NCBI RefSeq assembly: GCF_015679265.1
Contig: NZ_CP064942.1
Coordinates: forward strand, 833,501 to 897,500
Direction: 5' to 3'
Length of the DNA stretch: 64,000 bases
Origin: Pontivivens ytuae
GTDB taxonomy: Bacteria > Pseudomonadota > Alphaproteobacteria > Rhodobacterales > Rhodobacteraceae
The notes under the pieces were generated by a model that worked only from the letters and a program-made list of their open reading frames with translations, was not told where the DNA came from and ran no database searches. Both the position numbers and the translations under genes were made by a program. Below are positions 52,555 through 62,061 of the stretch, in pieces; the stretch's first letter is position 1, and every line of letters starts with the position of its first letter.

Positions 52555-52720
52555 AACGATCGCCTGGTCGTCATCCATCCCTTCACGAACGATAACGGGC
52601 GGACGATGCGATTGGTGGCCGATCTGCTCGTCACGCGTCTCGGCGGCGGGCCACTCACGTGGGGACGCCAAAACCTTACGGACGTAAGCACGACGCGGGC
52701 GAGAGATGGTCCGCCATCTT
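52555..52720 (+). pseudogene. Fragment of a Fic-domain 'mobile mystery protein B'
   Basis: Reads LNDRLVVIHPFTNDNGRTMR, then LVADLLVTRLGGGPLTWG and RQNLTDVSTTRAR. The Fic motif HPF.(D/N)xNGR is recognisable, and the tail matches the end of Fic-type 'mobile mystery protein B'. The N-terminal part is absent, and the frame drifts into unrelated sequence after ~52720. A decayed remnant. Confidence 0.6.
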
Positions 52721-52875
52721 CCCCTCCGCCCGAAGCGGTGTGTTCAGGAGCGTCACCCTTTCCATGGCCAAGTGCCTGCCGGAACCATGGCGGCCTCATC
52801 CCGCCCACGACTCTTTGATGCGAACCTTTCCGCCAGCTCGTTCACAACACAGGAGCGACGGACCGCGCGCCCGCC

Positions 52876-53277
52876 TCAGGGCCAGCTATCGCGAAGCGCG
52901 CGCAGGGCATCCGCCCGGCTGATCTGTCCCACGAGGCGACCGTTCTCGATCACCGGAAACCGCCGGTAGCGGCTGCGGAGGAAGGCGCTCGCGGCAGCGA
53001 GCATGTCCATCCCGGCGGGCAGCGTCTCGACATCGCGCGACATGTACTTCGAGACGATGCCGCCCCAGTCGCGGTAGTAGCTCGCCTCGATCGCCGCGTT
53101 CAGGCAGTCCTTCTGCGTCAGGATGCCGACCATCGCGCCGGTCTCGTCGACGACGGGCGCGCCGGAGATGTCGTTGTCCAGCAGCACGCCCATCGCGTGG
53201 TTGATCTCCAACTCGGGGGTGAGCGTGACGAGTTCGGTGGTCATGTATTCGGAGACGAGGGGGATACCGGCCATCAT
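52876..53277 (-). CDS. CBS-domain protein at the end of the nqr operon
   Basis: A 133-aa protein made of two CBS domains: VSEYMTTELVTLTPELEINH with ISGAPVVDETGAMVGILTQKD, and VSKYMSRDVETLPAGMDMLA with YRRFPVIENGRLVGQISRAD. Such pairs bind adenine nucleotides and regulate partner proteins. The ATG overlaps the nqrM stop as ATGA, so it is the last gene of the Nqr operon; a second ATG at 53274 is also possible. A regulatory role for Na+-NQR is inferred from position. Confidence 0.85.
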   Translation of the reverse strand: MMAGIPLVSEYMTTELVTLTPELEINHAMGVLLDNDISGAPVVDETGAMVGILTQKDCLNAAIEASYYRDWGGIVSKYMSRDVETLPAGMDMLAAASAFLRSRYRRFPVIENGRLVGQISRADALRALRDSWP

Positions 53278-53453
53278 GCCTCCTCGTTCGCAGCGGCGGT
53301 TCGTCGGCCTTTGCAGATACCGCAATCGACGCCCTTCACGCAGGCGAGGCCGCCGCACGAGCCCTTGATCGGCGCGCGCCCGGCGATGATGCCGATCGCC
53401 ATGCCCCCCATGGCGAGGAGGATCACGATCACGGTGAGCAGGACGGTTTCCAT
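53274..53453 (-). CDS. nqrM: Na+-NQR maturation factor NqrM
   Basis: A 59-aa membrane protein of the NqrM (DUF539) family, needed to insert the iron centre between NqrD and NqrE. One N-terminal helix (VLLTVIVILLAMGGMAIGII) is followed by the four-cysteine segment SCGGLACVKGVDCGICKG. ATG 53453 with GAGGT 5 nt upstream is chosen over GTG 53459. It follows apbE and is coupled to the CBS gene. Confidence 0.9.
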   Translation of the reverse strand: METVLLTVIVILLAMGGMAIGIIAGRAPIKGSCGGLACVKGVDCGICKGRRTAAANEEA

Positions 53454-53460
53454 CGGCACC

Positions 53461-54429
53461 TCAAACGATCACGTAGTTTGCGAAGGCGCCTGTCATGACC
53501 TCCCGCGGCGCATCGTCCGTGGCGAGCAGGAACAGCGCGGCGATGCCGGCCTCCTCTGCCATCTCGATGCCCGCCTCTGCTCCGGCCGCACAGAACGCGG
53601 TTGCAAGCGCATCCGCCTCCGTCCCCGTTTCCGCGAGAACGGATACGGAGAGGAGAGCTGGGCCCGCCATCTCCCGCCGCATCGGGTCGATGATGTGGCT
53701 TGCGCTCAGACGGCCGGTTCGCAGGCCGTTATGGGACGGACCCGATGTCGCGAGTGCAAGCTCGCCGGGAGCGATGATCCGGTGAACGGAAGGCGCTCCG
53801 GCGGTCGGATCGAGAAGCGCAACCTGCCATGGCCCGCCATCTGCCCGGCCACCCAGCGCACGCACTTCCCCCCCGATCTCGACCAGGGCATTTCGGTGCC
53901 CGAAATCCCGCAATGCGGCAACGACGCGGTCGAGCGCGTGTCCCTTCGCGATCCCGCAAAGATCCAGCGTCAGACCCGGCCGCGCCTTTCGGATCGCATC
54001 GCCTCGGACATTGAGGTCGCGATAGGAGCCGAGTTCCCCGGTGATCGGCCCAAAACCGTAGCGCCCGACGAGCGGCCCCACGGTGGGATCGAAGGCGCCC
54101 CGAGTTTGCGCCGCAATGCGCAGGGCCCCGGCCGCTACGTGCGCGGTCGGGCCGGAGACTATTTGCCAGTCTACAGTACGAGTGACGTTGAAACGCGAGA
54201 GATCGGAATCGACGCGATATGGAGACATCGCACGGTCTACGTCGGACAGGACGTCCTCGACGGTTTGCAGGAATCCGGCCCCGTCCGCCACATCGGCGAG
54301 CATGATGCGCCATGTACTGCCGAACGCGCGCCCTTCGAGCACCTGCGCGGCCTGCACATCCGTTCCCATCAGCGCCAGCGCGCCCGTGGCCACGGCACCG
54401 AGGAGGGTCTGACGTCTGCTGAGCTCCAT
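53461..54429 (-). CDS. apbE: FAD:protein FMN transferase
   Basis: A 322-aa ApbE flavin transferase, which attaches FMN to Thr in NqrB and NqrC. It has an N-terminal RR-containing signal (RRQTLLGAVATGALALMG), the DVDRAMSPYRVDSDLSRFN motif, GAFDPTVGPLV, TLDLCGIAKGHALD, VEIGGEVRALG, ATSGPSHNG and HIIDP. Length is usual. Located directly after nqrF, as in many nqr operons; NqrC's TGAT site is its expected target. Confidence 0.92.
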   Translation of the reverse strand: MELSRRQTLLGAVATGALALMGTDVQAAQVLEGRAFGSTWRIMLADVADGAGFLQTVEDVLSDVDRAMSPYRVDSDLSRFNVTRTVDWQIVSGPTAHVAAGALRIAAQTRGAFDPTVGPLVGRYGFGPITGELGSYRDLNVRGDAIRKARPGLTLDLCGIAKGHALDRVVAALRDFGHRNALVEIGGEVRALGGRADGGPWQVALLDPTAGAPSVHRIIAPGELALATSGPSHNGLRTGRLSASHIIDPMRREMAGPALLSVSVLAETGTEADALATAFCAAGAEAGIEMAEEAGIAALFLLATDDAPREVMTGAFANYVIV

Positions 54430-54432
54430 GTC

Positions 54433-55653
54433 CTACACTCCGAAATCGTCGAGGAAGATGCTGTCGCGCTCTACGCCCAGATCATCGAGCATGGCGAGGA
54501 CGGCGCGGATCATCAGGGGCGGCCCGCAGAGGTAGTACTCGCACGCCTCGGGCGCGGGGTGATCGCGGAGATAGGTTTCGAAGGCGACGACATGGATGAA
54601 CCCTGTCGGCGCCTCGCGGGTGTCGGATGGTCCGGGATCGGAGAACGCGACCGTCCAGGAGAAGCGATCATGCTCCGCCGCGAGTGCATCCATCTCGTCG
54701 GCGTAGAACAGTTCCGCCTGGCCCCGCGCGCCGTACCACAGGCTCATCTTCCGGTTGGATGCAGGATCGGCGAGCTGCTCGTGGATCAGCGCCCGTAGGG
54801 GTGCCATGCCGACACCGCCGCCTATGAAGACCATCTCCCGCTCAGTGTCGCGCGCGCGGAAGCTGCCGAACGGTCCCGCGACCCGGACCTCGTCGCCCGG
54901 GCGAAGCGCGAACAGCCAGGAGGAGACGAAACCGGGCGGTGCATCCAGGCTCGATGGTGGCGGCAGCGCGAGCCGGATGTTCAGCACGAACCACTTGGCT
55001 TCGGTATCCTCAGCACGGTTCGAGATCGAATAGGCGCGGGTAACCTCCTCATCGCTGCTCACCCGCAGACCACGCAGCGGCTCCCAGACCTCGGCGAAAG
55101 CCTCGGGTATATCGAGATCGGCGTAGTTCAAGCTGTAGGGCGGCGCGGTCACCTCGATGAAGGAACCGGCAAAGACATCCGGCTCCATTTCCATCGGCAC
55201 CTGAAGCACGATCTCCCGGATCAGGGGGGTCAATGCCCGGGTGGAGAGGACCGTGGTCACGTAGCTCTCGGCACCTATCAGGTCTTCCGGAACCTGAACG
55301 GCCATGTCGTTTCGCAGAACCACTTGGCAGGCGAGGTGAAACCCGTCCCTGATCTCCGCCTTGGTGAACTTCGCGGCCTCGACCGGCAGGGTGGCGGGCG
55401 CGCCCTCGGTCACCTGCACCCGGCAGAGGCCGCAGGTCCCCGCCCCTGCGCAGGCTGACGGGACGAGCACGCCGTTATCCTTCAGCGCGGAGAGAAGCTT
55501 CTCGCCGGTCACCGTGTCGATTGCCATCGCTCCATTGACGGTGAGCGTCGCCGGCTCCGCGGGCATCAGCAGCGCGCGGGCAAGCATCACGACCGCGCTC
55601 AGGGTCAGGACCAGCGCCACGACGACGAAGCTGCCGAACAGGATCTCGGTCAC
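54433..55653 (-). CDS. nqrF: Na+-NQR subunit F (NADH dehydrogenase flavoprotein)
   Basis: A 406-aa subunit that oxidises NADH. One N-terminal membrane helix, then a 2Fe-2S domain with Cys68, Cys74, Cys77 ([16 protein letters not shown]) and Cys109 (HLACQVVL), then the FAD site RAYSISN and the NAD-binding [17 protein letters not shown]. Starts with GTG at 55653, which overlaps the nqrE stop as GTGA. All electron-transfer residues look intact. Confidence 0.95.
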   Translation of the reverse strand: MTEILFGSFVVVALVLTLSAVVMLARALLMPAEPATLTVNGAMAIDTVTGEKLLSALKDNGVLVPSACAGAGTCGLCRVQVTEGAPATLPVEAAKFTKAEIRDGFHLACQVVLRNDMAVQVPEDLIGAESYVTTVLSTRALTPLIREIVLQVPMEMEPDVFAGSFIEVTAPPYSLNYADLDIPEAFAEVWEPLRGLRVSSDEEVTRAYSISNRAEDTEAKWFVLNIRLALPPPSSLDAPPGFVSSWLFALRPGDEVRVAGPFGSFRARDTEREMVFIGGGVGMAPLRALIHEQLADPASNRKMSLWYGARGQAELFYADEMDALAAEHDRFSWTVAFSDPGPSDTREAPTGFIHVVAFETYLRDHPAPEACEYYLCGPPLMIRAVLAMLDDLGVERDSIFLDDFGV

Positions 55654-56249
55654 GGCGCCACTCCCGCAAAGGCCGCGAAGCCAAGCGACATGAGCCCGGT
55701 GACGAGGAATGCGCTGCCAAGGCCCTGCAACCCCTCGGGGATGTCGCTGTATTTCAGCCGTTCGCGGATGGCGGCGAAGCAGATGATGGCGAGCGCCCAG
55801 CCGAGTCCTCCGCCGAAGCCATAGACGACGGATTGCGCGAAGCTGTACTGCCGCTCCGCCATGAAGAGGCTGCCGCCGAGGACGGCGCAGTTCACGGTGA
55901 TGAGCGGCAGGAAGATGCCGAGCGCGCGGTAGAGCGCAGGGGCAAACCGGTCGAGCGTCATCTCCAGGATCTGCACCATCGCCGCAATGACGCCGATGAA
56001 GGCGATGAGATTGAGGAAGGTCAGGTCGATCTCGGGCAGGCCGAGCCAGGCCCAGGCACCTTCGACGAGGAAACCATTCAGGATCAGGTTGTTGACCGGC
56101 ACCGTGATGGTCTGCACGACGATCAGCGCGAGGCCGAGGCCCAGCGCGGTCTCGAACCGCTGCGAGACGGCGAGGAACGTGCAGATGCCGAGGAAGAAGG
56201 AGAGCGCGAGGTTCTGCTCGAACACGGATGTCAGCAACAAGTCCGTCAT
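55650..56249 (-). CDS. nqrE: Na+-NQR subunit E
   Basis: A 199-aa integral membrane subunit with six hydrophobic helices. It has the family segments [20 protein letters not shown] and [20 protein letters not shown], whose Cys helps hold the iron centre with NqrD. ATG 56249 overlaps the nqrD stop (ATGA); the longer frame upstream is nqrD in another frame. Confidence 0.95.
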   Translation of the reverse strand: MTDLLLTSVFEQNLALSFFLGICTFLAVSQRFETALGLGLALIVVQTITVPVNNLILNGFLVEGAWAWLGLPEIDLTFLNLIAFIGVIAAMVQILEMTLDRFAPALYRALGIFLPLITVNCAVLGGSLFMAERQYSFAQSVVYGFGGGLGWALAIICFAAIRERLKYSDIPEGLQGLGSAFLVTGLMSLGFAAFAGVAP

Positions 56250-56899
56250 CGCGCGGCCCGCCCGGTCTTGAGGGCGAAGGCCGGGCGTTCGATCTGGGCA
56301 GACCAGCGGGTGCGGATCGCCCAGATCAGAAAGCCGATGATGAAGAAGGCGCTGGGAGCGAGCTGCATCAGGCCGAGCGGTTCGAACCAGCCACCTTCGG
56401 AGGCCGGAACGAGGATCGTATAGCCGAGCAGCGTGCCGCTCCCGAGCAGCTCCCGGATGGTGCCGACGAGGATCAGGATCGTGCTGTAGCCAAGCCCGTT
56501 GCCGAGCGCATCGAGGATCGAGGGCACGGGCGGGTTCCACATGGCGAAGGCCTCGGCCCGGCCCATGACGAGGCAGTTGGTCACGATCAGGCCAACGAAG
56601 ATCGACAGCTCCCGGCTGATCTGAAACGCGAAGGCGCGCAGGAACTGGTCGATCACGATCACCAGCGAGGCGATGATGATGATCTGGATGATCAGCCGGA
56701 TGACGCCCGGAATGTAGTTCCGGATCAGGCTGATGATGCCGGAGGACAGGCAGAGCACGACGGTCAGCGCGGCCGACATGGTCAGCGCCGTCGACAGCGA
56801 CGTGGTGACGGCCAGCGCGGAACAGATGCCGAGAATCTGCAGCGTGATCGGGTTGTTGTCGATCACCGGGCCGGTCACGTGGCGCAGGAGCGATGCCAT
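56246..56899 (-). CDS. nqrD: Na+-NQR subunit D
   Basis: A 217-aa integral membrane subunit. It shows [20 protein letters not shown] at the N-terminus (with the iron-ligand Cys), [20 protein letters not shown], and [18 protein letters not shown]. Start ATG 56899, two bases after nqrC ends; overlaps nqrE by 4 bases. Confidence 0.95.
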   Translation of the reverse strand: MASLLRHVTGPVIDNNPITLQILGICSALAVTTSLSTALTMSAALTVVLCLSSGIISLIRNYIPGVIRLIIQIIIIASLVIVIDQFLRAFAFQISRELSIFVGLIVTNCLVMGRAEAFAMWNPPVPSILDALGNGLGYSTILILVGTIRELLGSGTLLGYTILVPASEGGWFEPLGLMQLAPSAFFIIGFLIWAIRTRWSAQIERPAFALKTGRAAR

Positions 56900-56901
56900 C
56901 G

Positions 56902-57687
56902 TCAGAGCCCCTCCTCGGCCAACCTGTCGAGGAACGGGCCGAAGCCATGATCTCCCATCCAGTAGCGCAGCATGTTGCCGACCCCGTTCGAGGTGCGGGT
57001 CGCGCCGGTGAGGCCGTCGATCTGATGAGGCCCGCTCGCCTGACCACGGACGACGGAGATCTCGATGGCGCCGCTCTCGTCCGCAATCTCCTTCCCCGGC
57101 CATTGGGCGAGCCACGCGGGGTCCTCGACCCGGGCGCCGAGGCCCGGAGTCTCGGCCTGTTCGGTGATCGTGAGCGCGGCGATGGTGTTGAGATCCGCTT
57201 CCAGCGCGAGCATCGCCCGGATCGTCGACTGGTAGCCCGTGCCGCTTACGGGCAGGACGACAAGCAGCAGCTCACCATCCCGGTCGAGGAAGTGGACGGG
57301 GGCGTGGCGGGCGCGGGTGCGCAGGTCGGCCACGTCGAGCTCGGACGGGATGGCGACGTTCCTGTCCGGATCGTTCGCAGCCGCCTGCTGGTGGAAGCTC
57401 GCCGGGTCCATCTCGGGCTCGAAGCGACCGGTTTCGAGATCGACGATGCGAGTGCTGAGGCTGTCGACGCCGGCCTCCTCCATGATCTCGCGCATACCCG
57501 GCAGCGCGTCGAGCATGGCGGCCATGCGCGCCTCGCGTTCGGCTTCCAGATGCGCCTCCTGGTAGGGCCGCAGGAGGACGGAGCTCACCGAGACGACGAT
57601 CGCGCACGTGAGTGCCACTGCAATGGCAACGCCGAAGACGCGCAGGCGGTCGTCCTTGCCGGATTGGGGGGCGGGTGTGTCAGCCAA
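56902..57687 (-). CDS. nqrC: Na+-NQR subunit C (covalent-FMN subunit)
   Basis: A ~261-aa subunit with one N-terminal helix ([20 protein letters not shown]) and a periplasmic FMN domain. The flavinylation motif [13 protein letters not shown] is present, the acceptor Thr being seven residues before NGV. TTG 57687, with GGAGG 5-7 nt upstream, is preferred; ATG 57711 (269 aa) is an alternative without a ribosome site. It overlaps the nqrB 3' end by 8 bases. Confidence 0.93.
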   Translation of the reverse strand: MADTPAPQSGKDDRLRVFGVAIAVALTCAIVVSVSSVLLRPYQEAHLEAEREARMAAMLDALPGMREIMEEAGVDSLSTRIVDLETGRFEPEMDPASFHQQAAANDPDRNVAIPSELDVADLRTRARHAPVHFLDRDGELLLVVLPVSGTGYQSTIRAMLALEADLNTIAALTITEQAETPGLGARVEDPAWLAQWPGKEIADESGAIEISVVRGQASGPHQIDGLTGATRTSNGVGNMLRYWMGDHGFGPFLDRLAEEGL

Positions 57688-58465
57688 GGCAGCGCCTCCG
57701 TCGTTCGGCATCGGCGAGGATCACGAGGTGGTCGATGAGGGGAGCTGTGATACTGGCGAAGAGCGCGGCGGAGACGAGCGCCGCCATTGGCGGGGCTGCT
57801 GCTCCGGCGGAGAAGACGACGGCCAGCCCACCCGCCAGCGCGCCGTAGAGCCAGCGGCCGGGATTGGTGCTCGCGGCGGCGAAGGGATCGCAGACGAGGA
57901 AGACCAGACCGACGGAGACCGCAACGAGGGTCGCCGTGATGTCGACCGGCGAGCCCGTCAAAGCGAGCAACGCAACCAGCGCTGCAATGAAACCGACTGC
58001 GGCCCGCCACGAGAGAAGCCCGAACGCCAAGAGCAGGAGCGCACCAAGCAGCGTCGCGAGCGCAAGGTCCGCCGTGACCGGGCGCAGCACCGTCTGCGGA
58101 AAGGAGAAGAGTAGGAGCGACAGCGAGACGGTCGCGGCACTGAGGAAACCGAAGCCGCGCCCGCCGAAGATCAGTTCGGCGAGGATCACGCCGAGGGACA
58201 GCGCCACTGCAAGCTGCCAGAGAGGCAGGCCCACGGGGACTACGATCGCGACGATCAGCGCGGTGGTGAGGCCATGTGCCGTGGCCGGTCTCCTCCGCAG
58301 GAACCCGAAGAGGCCTTCCCAGAGCAACGCCACGATGACCGCCGCGAAAAGGAGAGCAATCTGCGGCGCGCCCTCCACCATCAGGACGACGCCTAGCGGC
58401 GGCAGGAGCGCGATGCTCTGAAGGATCGTGACGGCCGTGACGCCGCCTTGGTGGAGGCGGATCAT
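57680..58465 (-). CDS. nqrB: Na+-NQR subunit B, unusually short
   Basis: A 261-aa membrane protein at the nqrB position. The segments LTTALIVAIVVPVGLPLWQL, LAELIFGGRGFGFLSAATVS and VCDPFAAASTNPGRWLYGAL match the NqrB/RnfD family in order. NqrB is usually ~400 aa: here ~80-100 N-terminal residues and the segment with the SGAT flavinylation site (after FxYPAQ) are missing; the nearest similar string is SAAT inside a helix. The frame is clean, so this is not simple decay. It overlaps nqrA and nqrC. Sodium and electron path may differ from the canonical complex. Confidence 0.85.
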   Translation of the reverse strand: MIRLHQGGVTAVTILQSIALLPPLGVVLMVEGAPQIALLFAAVIVALLWEGLFGFLRRRPATAHGLTTALIVAIVVPVGLPLWQLAVALSLGVILAELIFGGRGFGFLSAATVSLSLLLFSFPQTVLRPVTADLALATLLGALLLLAFGLLSWRAAVGFIAALVALLALTGSPVDITATLVAVSVGLVFLVCDPFAAASTNPGRWLYGALAGGLAVVFSAGAAAPPMAALVSAALFASITAPLIDHLVILADAERRRRCLG

Positions 58466-59709
58466 GCGGCCTCGCGCGCGAGCTGGTCCAGAACCTCTCG
58501 CAAGAGGCGTGGATAATCGGCCCCGCTCGTGCAGAGCCCGTTGAGCGCCACGACGTCCTCTTCGACCAGTTCCAGGCAGCCGAGCCGTTCTGCCGTTTCG
58601 ACGTCTCCGATGCTGAGCGCCCGCATCAGCGGAACGGCGTGGATGTCGAGAGCCAGCGCGCGGTCAAGGTTAGCGGTGGGGGTAATCGCCGGGTAACCCC
58701 TGGGACGCCACCGACCAACGGCCCGGTCGGGTGCAGCCACCGTGATCTGGTCATCGAAGCGGCTCAGATAGGCTGACTCGCTGCCAGATTGTCCTCCGCC
58801 GGACAGGAGTCGGCAGGCGCGACCATGAGACAGCACTCCTGCGGCGACCTCGTGAAGGTTGGCTCCGATACAGGTCTCGATCAGCGCTGACGCGCTGGCC
58901 AGGGGACCCGCCACCGAGACGATCCTCGTGCCGAGCGGAGTGCCCGTCCGGAAGAAATGACCGATGGCGATGACGTCCTGATAGCCCACGCTCCAGACAA
59001 CGCGCTCCGCTCCGGCACGGTGCAGCCTGTTGATCTGCGTCCCGGACAGACCCGCCGCCGCCGTACCGGTGAAGACCCGCTCCTCGATCCGCTCGTCAGG
59101 CGCCGGGAGGACCGCATCCCCCGCTTCGCGGCAAAGGTAGACCAGGCGGCGGGTGAGCTGCGTCAGACGCTGCATGCCCTCGACAAACTGCTCCGAACGC
59201 CGCGCGATGACGGTTCGCGGATCGGGCGCCTCGCCCGACACCCTCACGGCGTTGACGACGATGGCAGCGGGCTGGTCCTGCGGGGCCGGAACGTATCCGA
59301 ACGGGCGCGTGCGGAAGGCGGGCCACAAGCCGGAGCCCAACAGCGCGCGTCGCGCCGCATCATCGGTACTCGCCTCGACCTGCGCCGGGTGCTCCCGCGG
59401 GGGCTCCAGGCCGTCGCTCTCCACGACGAGGCTCGACAGGGTGCGGCGAGGGCCAAGCTCGATGGCAGCGACCCGTCCACCAAGCGGAGCGACGAAGGCG
59501 ATTTCCTCATGCTTGCGATCGCGGAACAGGACGTGGCCAGCCGCGACCCTGTCGCCGACCTCAACCTCGAACCGGGGCCGAATACCCAGGTGGTCGCTGC
59601 CGAGGAGAGCGGCACGGGACGGGCGCAGTTTGCTGATCCCGGCCCCAGGCTGCAGGCGCGATTTCTCCGCAGCCAAGCCCGTTCTTATCCTGAAATGCGT
59701 CCTTGCCAA
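58462..59709 (-). CDS. nqrA: Na+-NQR subunit A
   Basis: A 415-aa peripheral subunit on the cytoplasmic side. The N-terminal FRIRTGLAAEK with ALLGSDHLGIRPRFEVEVGD matches NqrA, followed by VAPLGGRVAAIELGPRRTL and TRPFGYVPAPQDQP; later ALIETCIGANLHE is typical too. No ATG is available near the domain start; TTG 59709 is the likely start, a possible sign of low expression. First gene of the operon; stop overlaps nqrB as ATGA. Confidence 0.92.
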   Translation of the reverse strand: MARTHFRIRTGLAAEKSRLQPGAGISKLRPSRAALLGSDHLGIRPRFEVEVGDRVAAGHVLFRDRKHEEIAFVAPLGGRVAAIELGPRRTLSSLVVESDGLEPPREHPAQVEASTDDAARRALLGSGLWPAFRTRPFGYVPAPQDQPAAIVVNAVRVSGEAPDPRTVIARRSEQFVEGMQRLTQLTRRLVYLCREAGDAVLPAPDERIEERVFTGTAAAGLSGTQINRLHRAGAERVVWSVGYQDVIAIGHFFRTGTPLGTRIVSVAGPLASASALIETCIGANLHEVAAGVLSHGRACRLLSGGGQSGSESAYLSRFDDQITVAAPDRAVGRWRPRGYPAITPTANLDRALALDIHAVPLMRALSIGDVETAERLGCLELVEEDVVALNGLCTSGADYPRLLREVLDQLAREAA

Positions 59710-59880
59710 ATCCGTTCAGCCCCCAAGGAAACGCCTGCGGCGCCCCAGTACGGAGCGACGCAGAACCGGCTGAGAGGCAGACTAGACGGCCTGCCGTCCC
59801 GGCGATTGATCTTTGTCAAGAACGGCTTGGGAGGTCTCGACGACCCTTGCTGCATCCCGGAACGCTCGGATGGAGTTGAG

Positions 59881-60972
59881 ATGTTGCCCTTCAAACGAAC
59901 ATCCCTGTGGTTTTGCGCCGTGCTGCTTTTCGGAGGCGCTGCCTTCGCGCAGCAGGAACAGACCGGGCCCACGCTCGAGGAGATCACCGAGGCATGGCTC
60001 GCGTCACCTCATGCTGACGGCTCGACCGGAGCCTTCACCCACTGGAACGACGAGGGCGAGATCCCGGGCACCTGCGCCGTCTGCCACTCGACGACGGGCG
60101 TGACCGATTACCTGAGCGGAACCCGCGACCTCGTCGGGGCGCTCGATCATCCCGTACCCATCGGCGAGGTGGTCGAATGCTCCGCCTGTCACAGCGACGC
60201 GGCCGAGGCGTTGCAGACCGTGCCTTTCGTGTCCGGCGCCATGATCGACGGTCTTGGAGCCTCCGCGGTATGCTCCGTGTGTCACCAGGGCCGTGCCGCG
60301 ACAACGACTGTCGCCGCTGCCGTTGAGGGTATGGCCGAGGATGACGTCTCCCCCGACCTGAGGTTCATCAATGTCCACTATGCACCCGCGGCCGCGACGC
60401 TGTTGGGCTCCGCCGTGCAGGGCGGCTACGAGTACGAGGGCCGCGACTACCGTGGTCCATTCACCCACGTGCCCGACTTCGCGCAGTGCACGGATTGCCA
60501 TCGGCCGCACTCGCTAGAGGTGGTGAGCATCGACAACTGCACCGTCTGTCACCAGGGGGCCGAGACATTCTCGGAAATCCGTCTGTCGCCCCTCGACTTC
60601 GACGGCGATGGCAATGTCACGGAAGGGATCGCCGACCCGATCGCCACGCTTCATGCACGGCTGGGCGAAGCCATCGGCGTCTATGCGGCGGAGGTCGTGG
60701 GCACGCCGGTCGTCTATGCCGACAGCTTCCCCTATTTCTTCACGGATACCGATAGTGACGGCACCGCGTCGGAGGCCGAAGCGGCGTTTCCCAACCGCTA
60801 TCAGAGCTGGACCCCGCGGCTGTTGCGGGCGGCCTACAACTACCAGTTCGTCGCAAAGGACACCGGCGCGCATGTCCACAATCCACACTACGCGCTGCAG
60901 CTGCTGCATGACAGCCTCAGCGATCTGTCCGAGCAGGTCGAGGTGGACATGTCCGATCTCGTCCGGCCGTAA
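59881..60972 (+). CDS. Exported five-heme cytochrome c with EF-hand-like loop
   Basis: A 363-aa protein with a signal peptide (SLWFCAVLLFGGAAFAQ) and five CxxCH heme sites: C65-H69, C100-H104, C131-H135, C203-H207, C220-H224. The C-terminal part carries DTDSDGTASEAE (289-300), a full EF-hand-type calcium loop, and a degenerate one at 239-250 (DFDGDGNVTEGI). HVHNPHYALQLLHDSL at the end is typical of multiheme cytochromes. It is 171 bases from nqrA on the opposite strand. I do not recognise a named family; an extracytoplasmic electron-transfer role is likely. Confidence 0.85.
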   Translation: MLPFKRTSLWFCAVLLFGGAAFAQQEQTGPTLEEITEAWLASPHADGSTGAFTHWNDEGEIPGTCAVCHSTTGVTDYLSGTRDLVGALDHPVPIGEVVECSACHSDAAEALQTVPFVSGAMIDGLGASAVCSVCHQGRAATTTVAAAVEGMAEDDVSPDLRFINVHYAPAAATLLGSAVQGGYEYEGRDYRGPFTHVPDFAQCTDCHRPHSLEVVSIDNCTVCHQGAETFSEIRLSPLDFDGDGNVTEGIADPIATLHARLGEAIGVYAAEVVGTPVVYADSFPYFFTDTDSDGTASEAEAAFPNRYQSWTPRLLRAAYNYQFVAKDTGAHVHNPHYALQLLHDSLSDLSEQVEVDMSDLVRP

Positions 60973-61044
60973 GCACATCTGGATCCGGCAGCCCGGCGAC
61001 AGGCGGGCCCTCTGTCCGTCGCATTCCGATAACCGGGACGAGCT

Positions 61045-62061
61045 TCAGCGAGACGGCGTCCCGGCAGACGACGGCAGCGGCGCAATGGGAGAGACGAAGC
61101 CCGGCGGCTTCACCGCGACGACCGAGCACGCGACGCTGTTGAGGATGTCTTCGGAGGTGTTGCCGATGATCACCCCCAGCACGCCCGTCCGCGCCACGGT
61201 ACCGATGACCAGCGTCTCGGCCTCCACCTTTCCGAGCCATTCCGGGATGATGCGGCGCGCGCCACCCCGTTCGAGGCGGGGCAGCACACGGGGCGCAGTC
61301 AGACCGGAGGCCGCTGCGCGTGCCGCCGCCTCATCGACAAGATCGCCGAGCGCCCCGGCCCGCCGGTTCTGGGCCGTCGCCGCGTAGTCCTGCGCCGCGG
61401 CCTGCGCATGCGGATCGTCGGACCAGCGGCGGATCAGATCTTCGCCCGCCGCATCCCAGGCGTGCAACGCGTCGACGGTGGTGTCGGGGCCGGAGGCGAT
61501 CCGCAGGGCCGCATCCAGGACACTGCGGTTGAGGCCGGACAAGGTGCCGGGCTCCTCCGCCCCCTGCGTGTCCACATCGACGGCGGCAACGATACGGCGT
61601 TGGGTGGTCGAGGCATCCGGCTGGAGCAGCCAGACCGGGCACGGGCACTTGCGCAGCAGGTGGTGATCAGTGCTCGAAAACAGGAACCGCTGGAGGCCGG
61701 CGAGCGGTTCGGCCGTCTTCAGCACGAAGTCGGCCTGCTCCGCGATGGCGAACTGAACGACCTCCACGAAGCGGCGGCCGGTGCGGATCTCGATCCGGGG
61801 ATCGAGGTCGCGTGGCAGGAAGGACCGGATGTGCGCGCGACGCTCCTCCGCCAGCCGCTCCAGCGCGACATCGAGCGAGACCCCTGCGGCGCGCGCGGCG
61901 GCCTTGGCCTCGGCCGGGGGCTCGATCACGGACAGGAGAGTGAGGCGCGCGCCGTTGCGTTCGGCAAACCCGGCTGCGGCGGCGAGCAGACCCCGATCCG
62001 CTTCGCTCCCCCCGCAGATGGCGACCACATGGTTGAGGGGCCGGAGCCCGGTATCGGTCAC
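61045..62061 (-). CDS. Universal stress protein, two UspA domains
   Basis: A 338-aa tandem UspA protein. Domain 1 (LNHVVAICGGSEADRGLLAA) and domain 2 (RRIVAAVDVDTQGAEEPGTL...VIGTVARTGVLGVIIGNTSE) each show the Usp fold; the second ends with the ATP-binding glycine motif G-x2-G-x9-G-(S/T). GTG 62061 overlaps the antiporter stop as GTGA. A role in stress or in regulating the coupled antiporter is inferred. Confidence 0.88.
   Translation of the reverse strand: MTDTGLRPLNHVVAICGGSEADRGLLAAAAGFAERNGARLTLLSVIEPPAEAKAAARAAGVSLDVALERLAEERRAHIRSFLPRDLDPRIEIRTGRRFVEVVQFAIAEQADFVLKTAEPLAGLQRFLFSSTDHHLLRKCPCPVWLLQPDASTTQRRIVAAVDVDTQGAEEPGTLSGLNRSVLDAALRIASGPDTTVDALHAWDAAGEDLIRRWSDDPHAQAAAQDYAATAQNRRAGALGDLVDEAAARAAASGLTAPRVLPRLERGGARRIIPEWLGKVEAETLVIGTVARTGVLGVIIGNTSEDILNSVACSVVAVKPPGFVSPIAPLPSSAGTPSR

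Noticed and set aside
53197..54798. 533-codon plus-strand frame opposite apbE/nqrF
   Set aside because: No family pattern; antisense of clear nqr-operon genes.
57680..59709. Operon being an Rnf complex rather than Nqr
   Set aside because: Gene order A-B-C-D-E-F, a NqrF with 2Fe-2S/FAD/NAD domains, an NqrA without the RnfC iron-sulfur region, and the presence of nqrM all fit Nqr; no RnfB-type ferredoxin is present.
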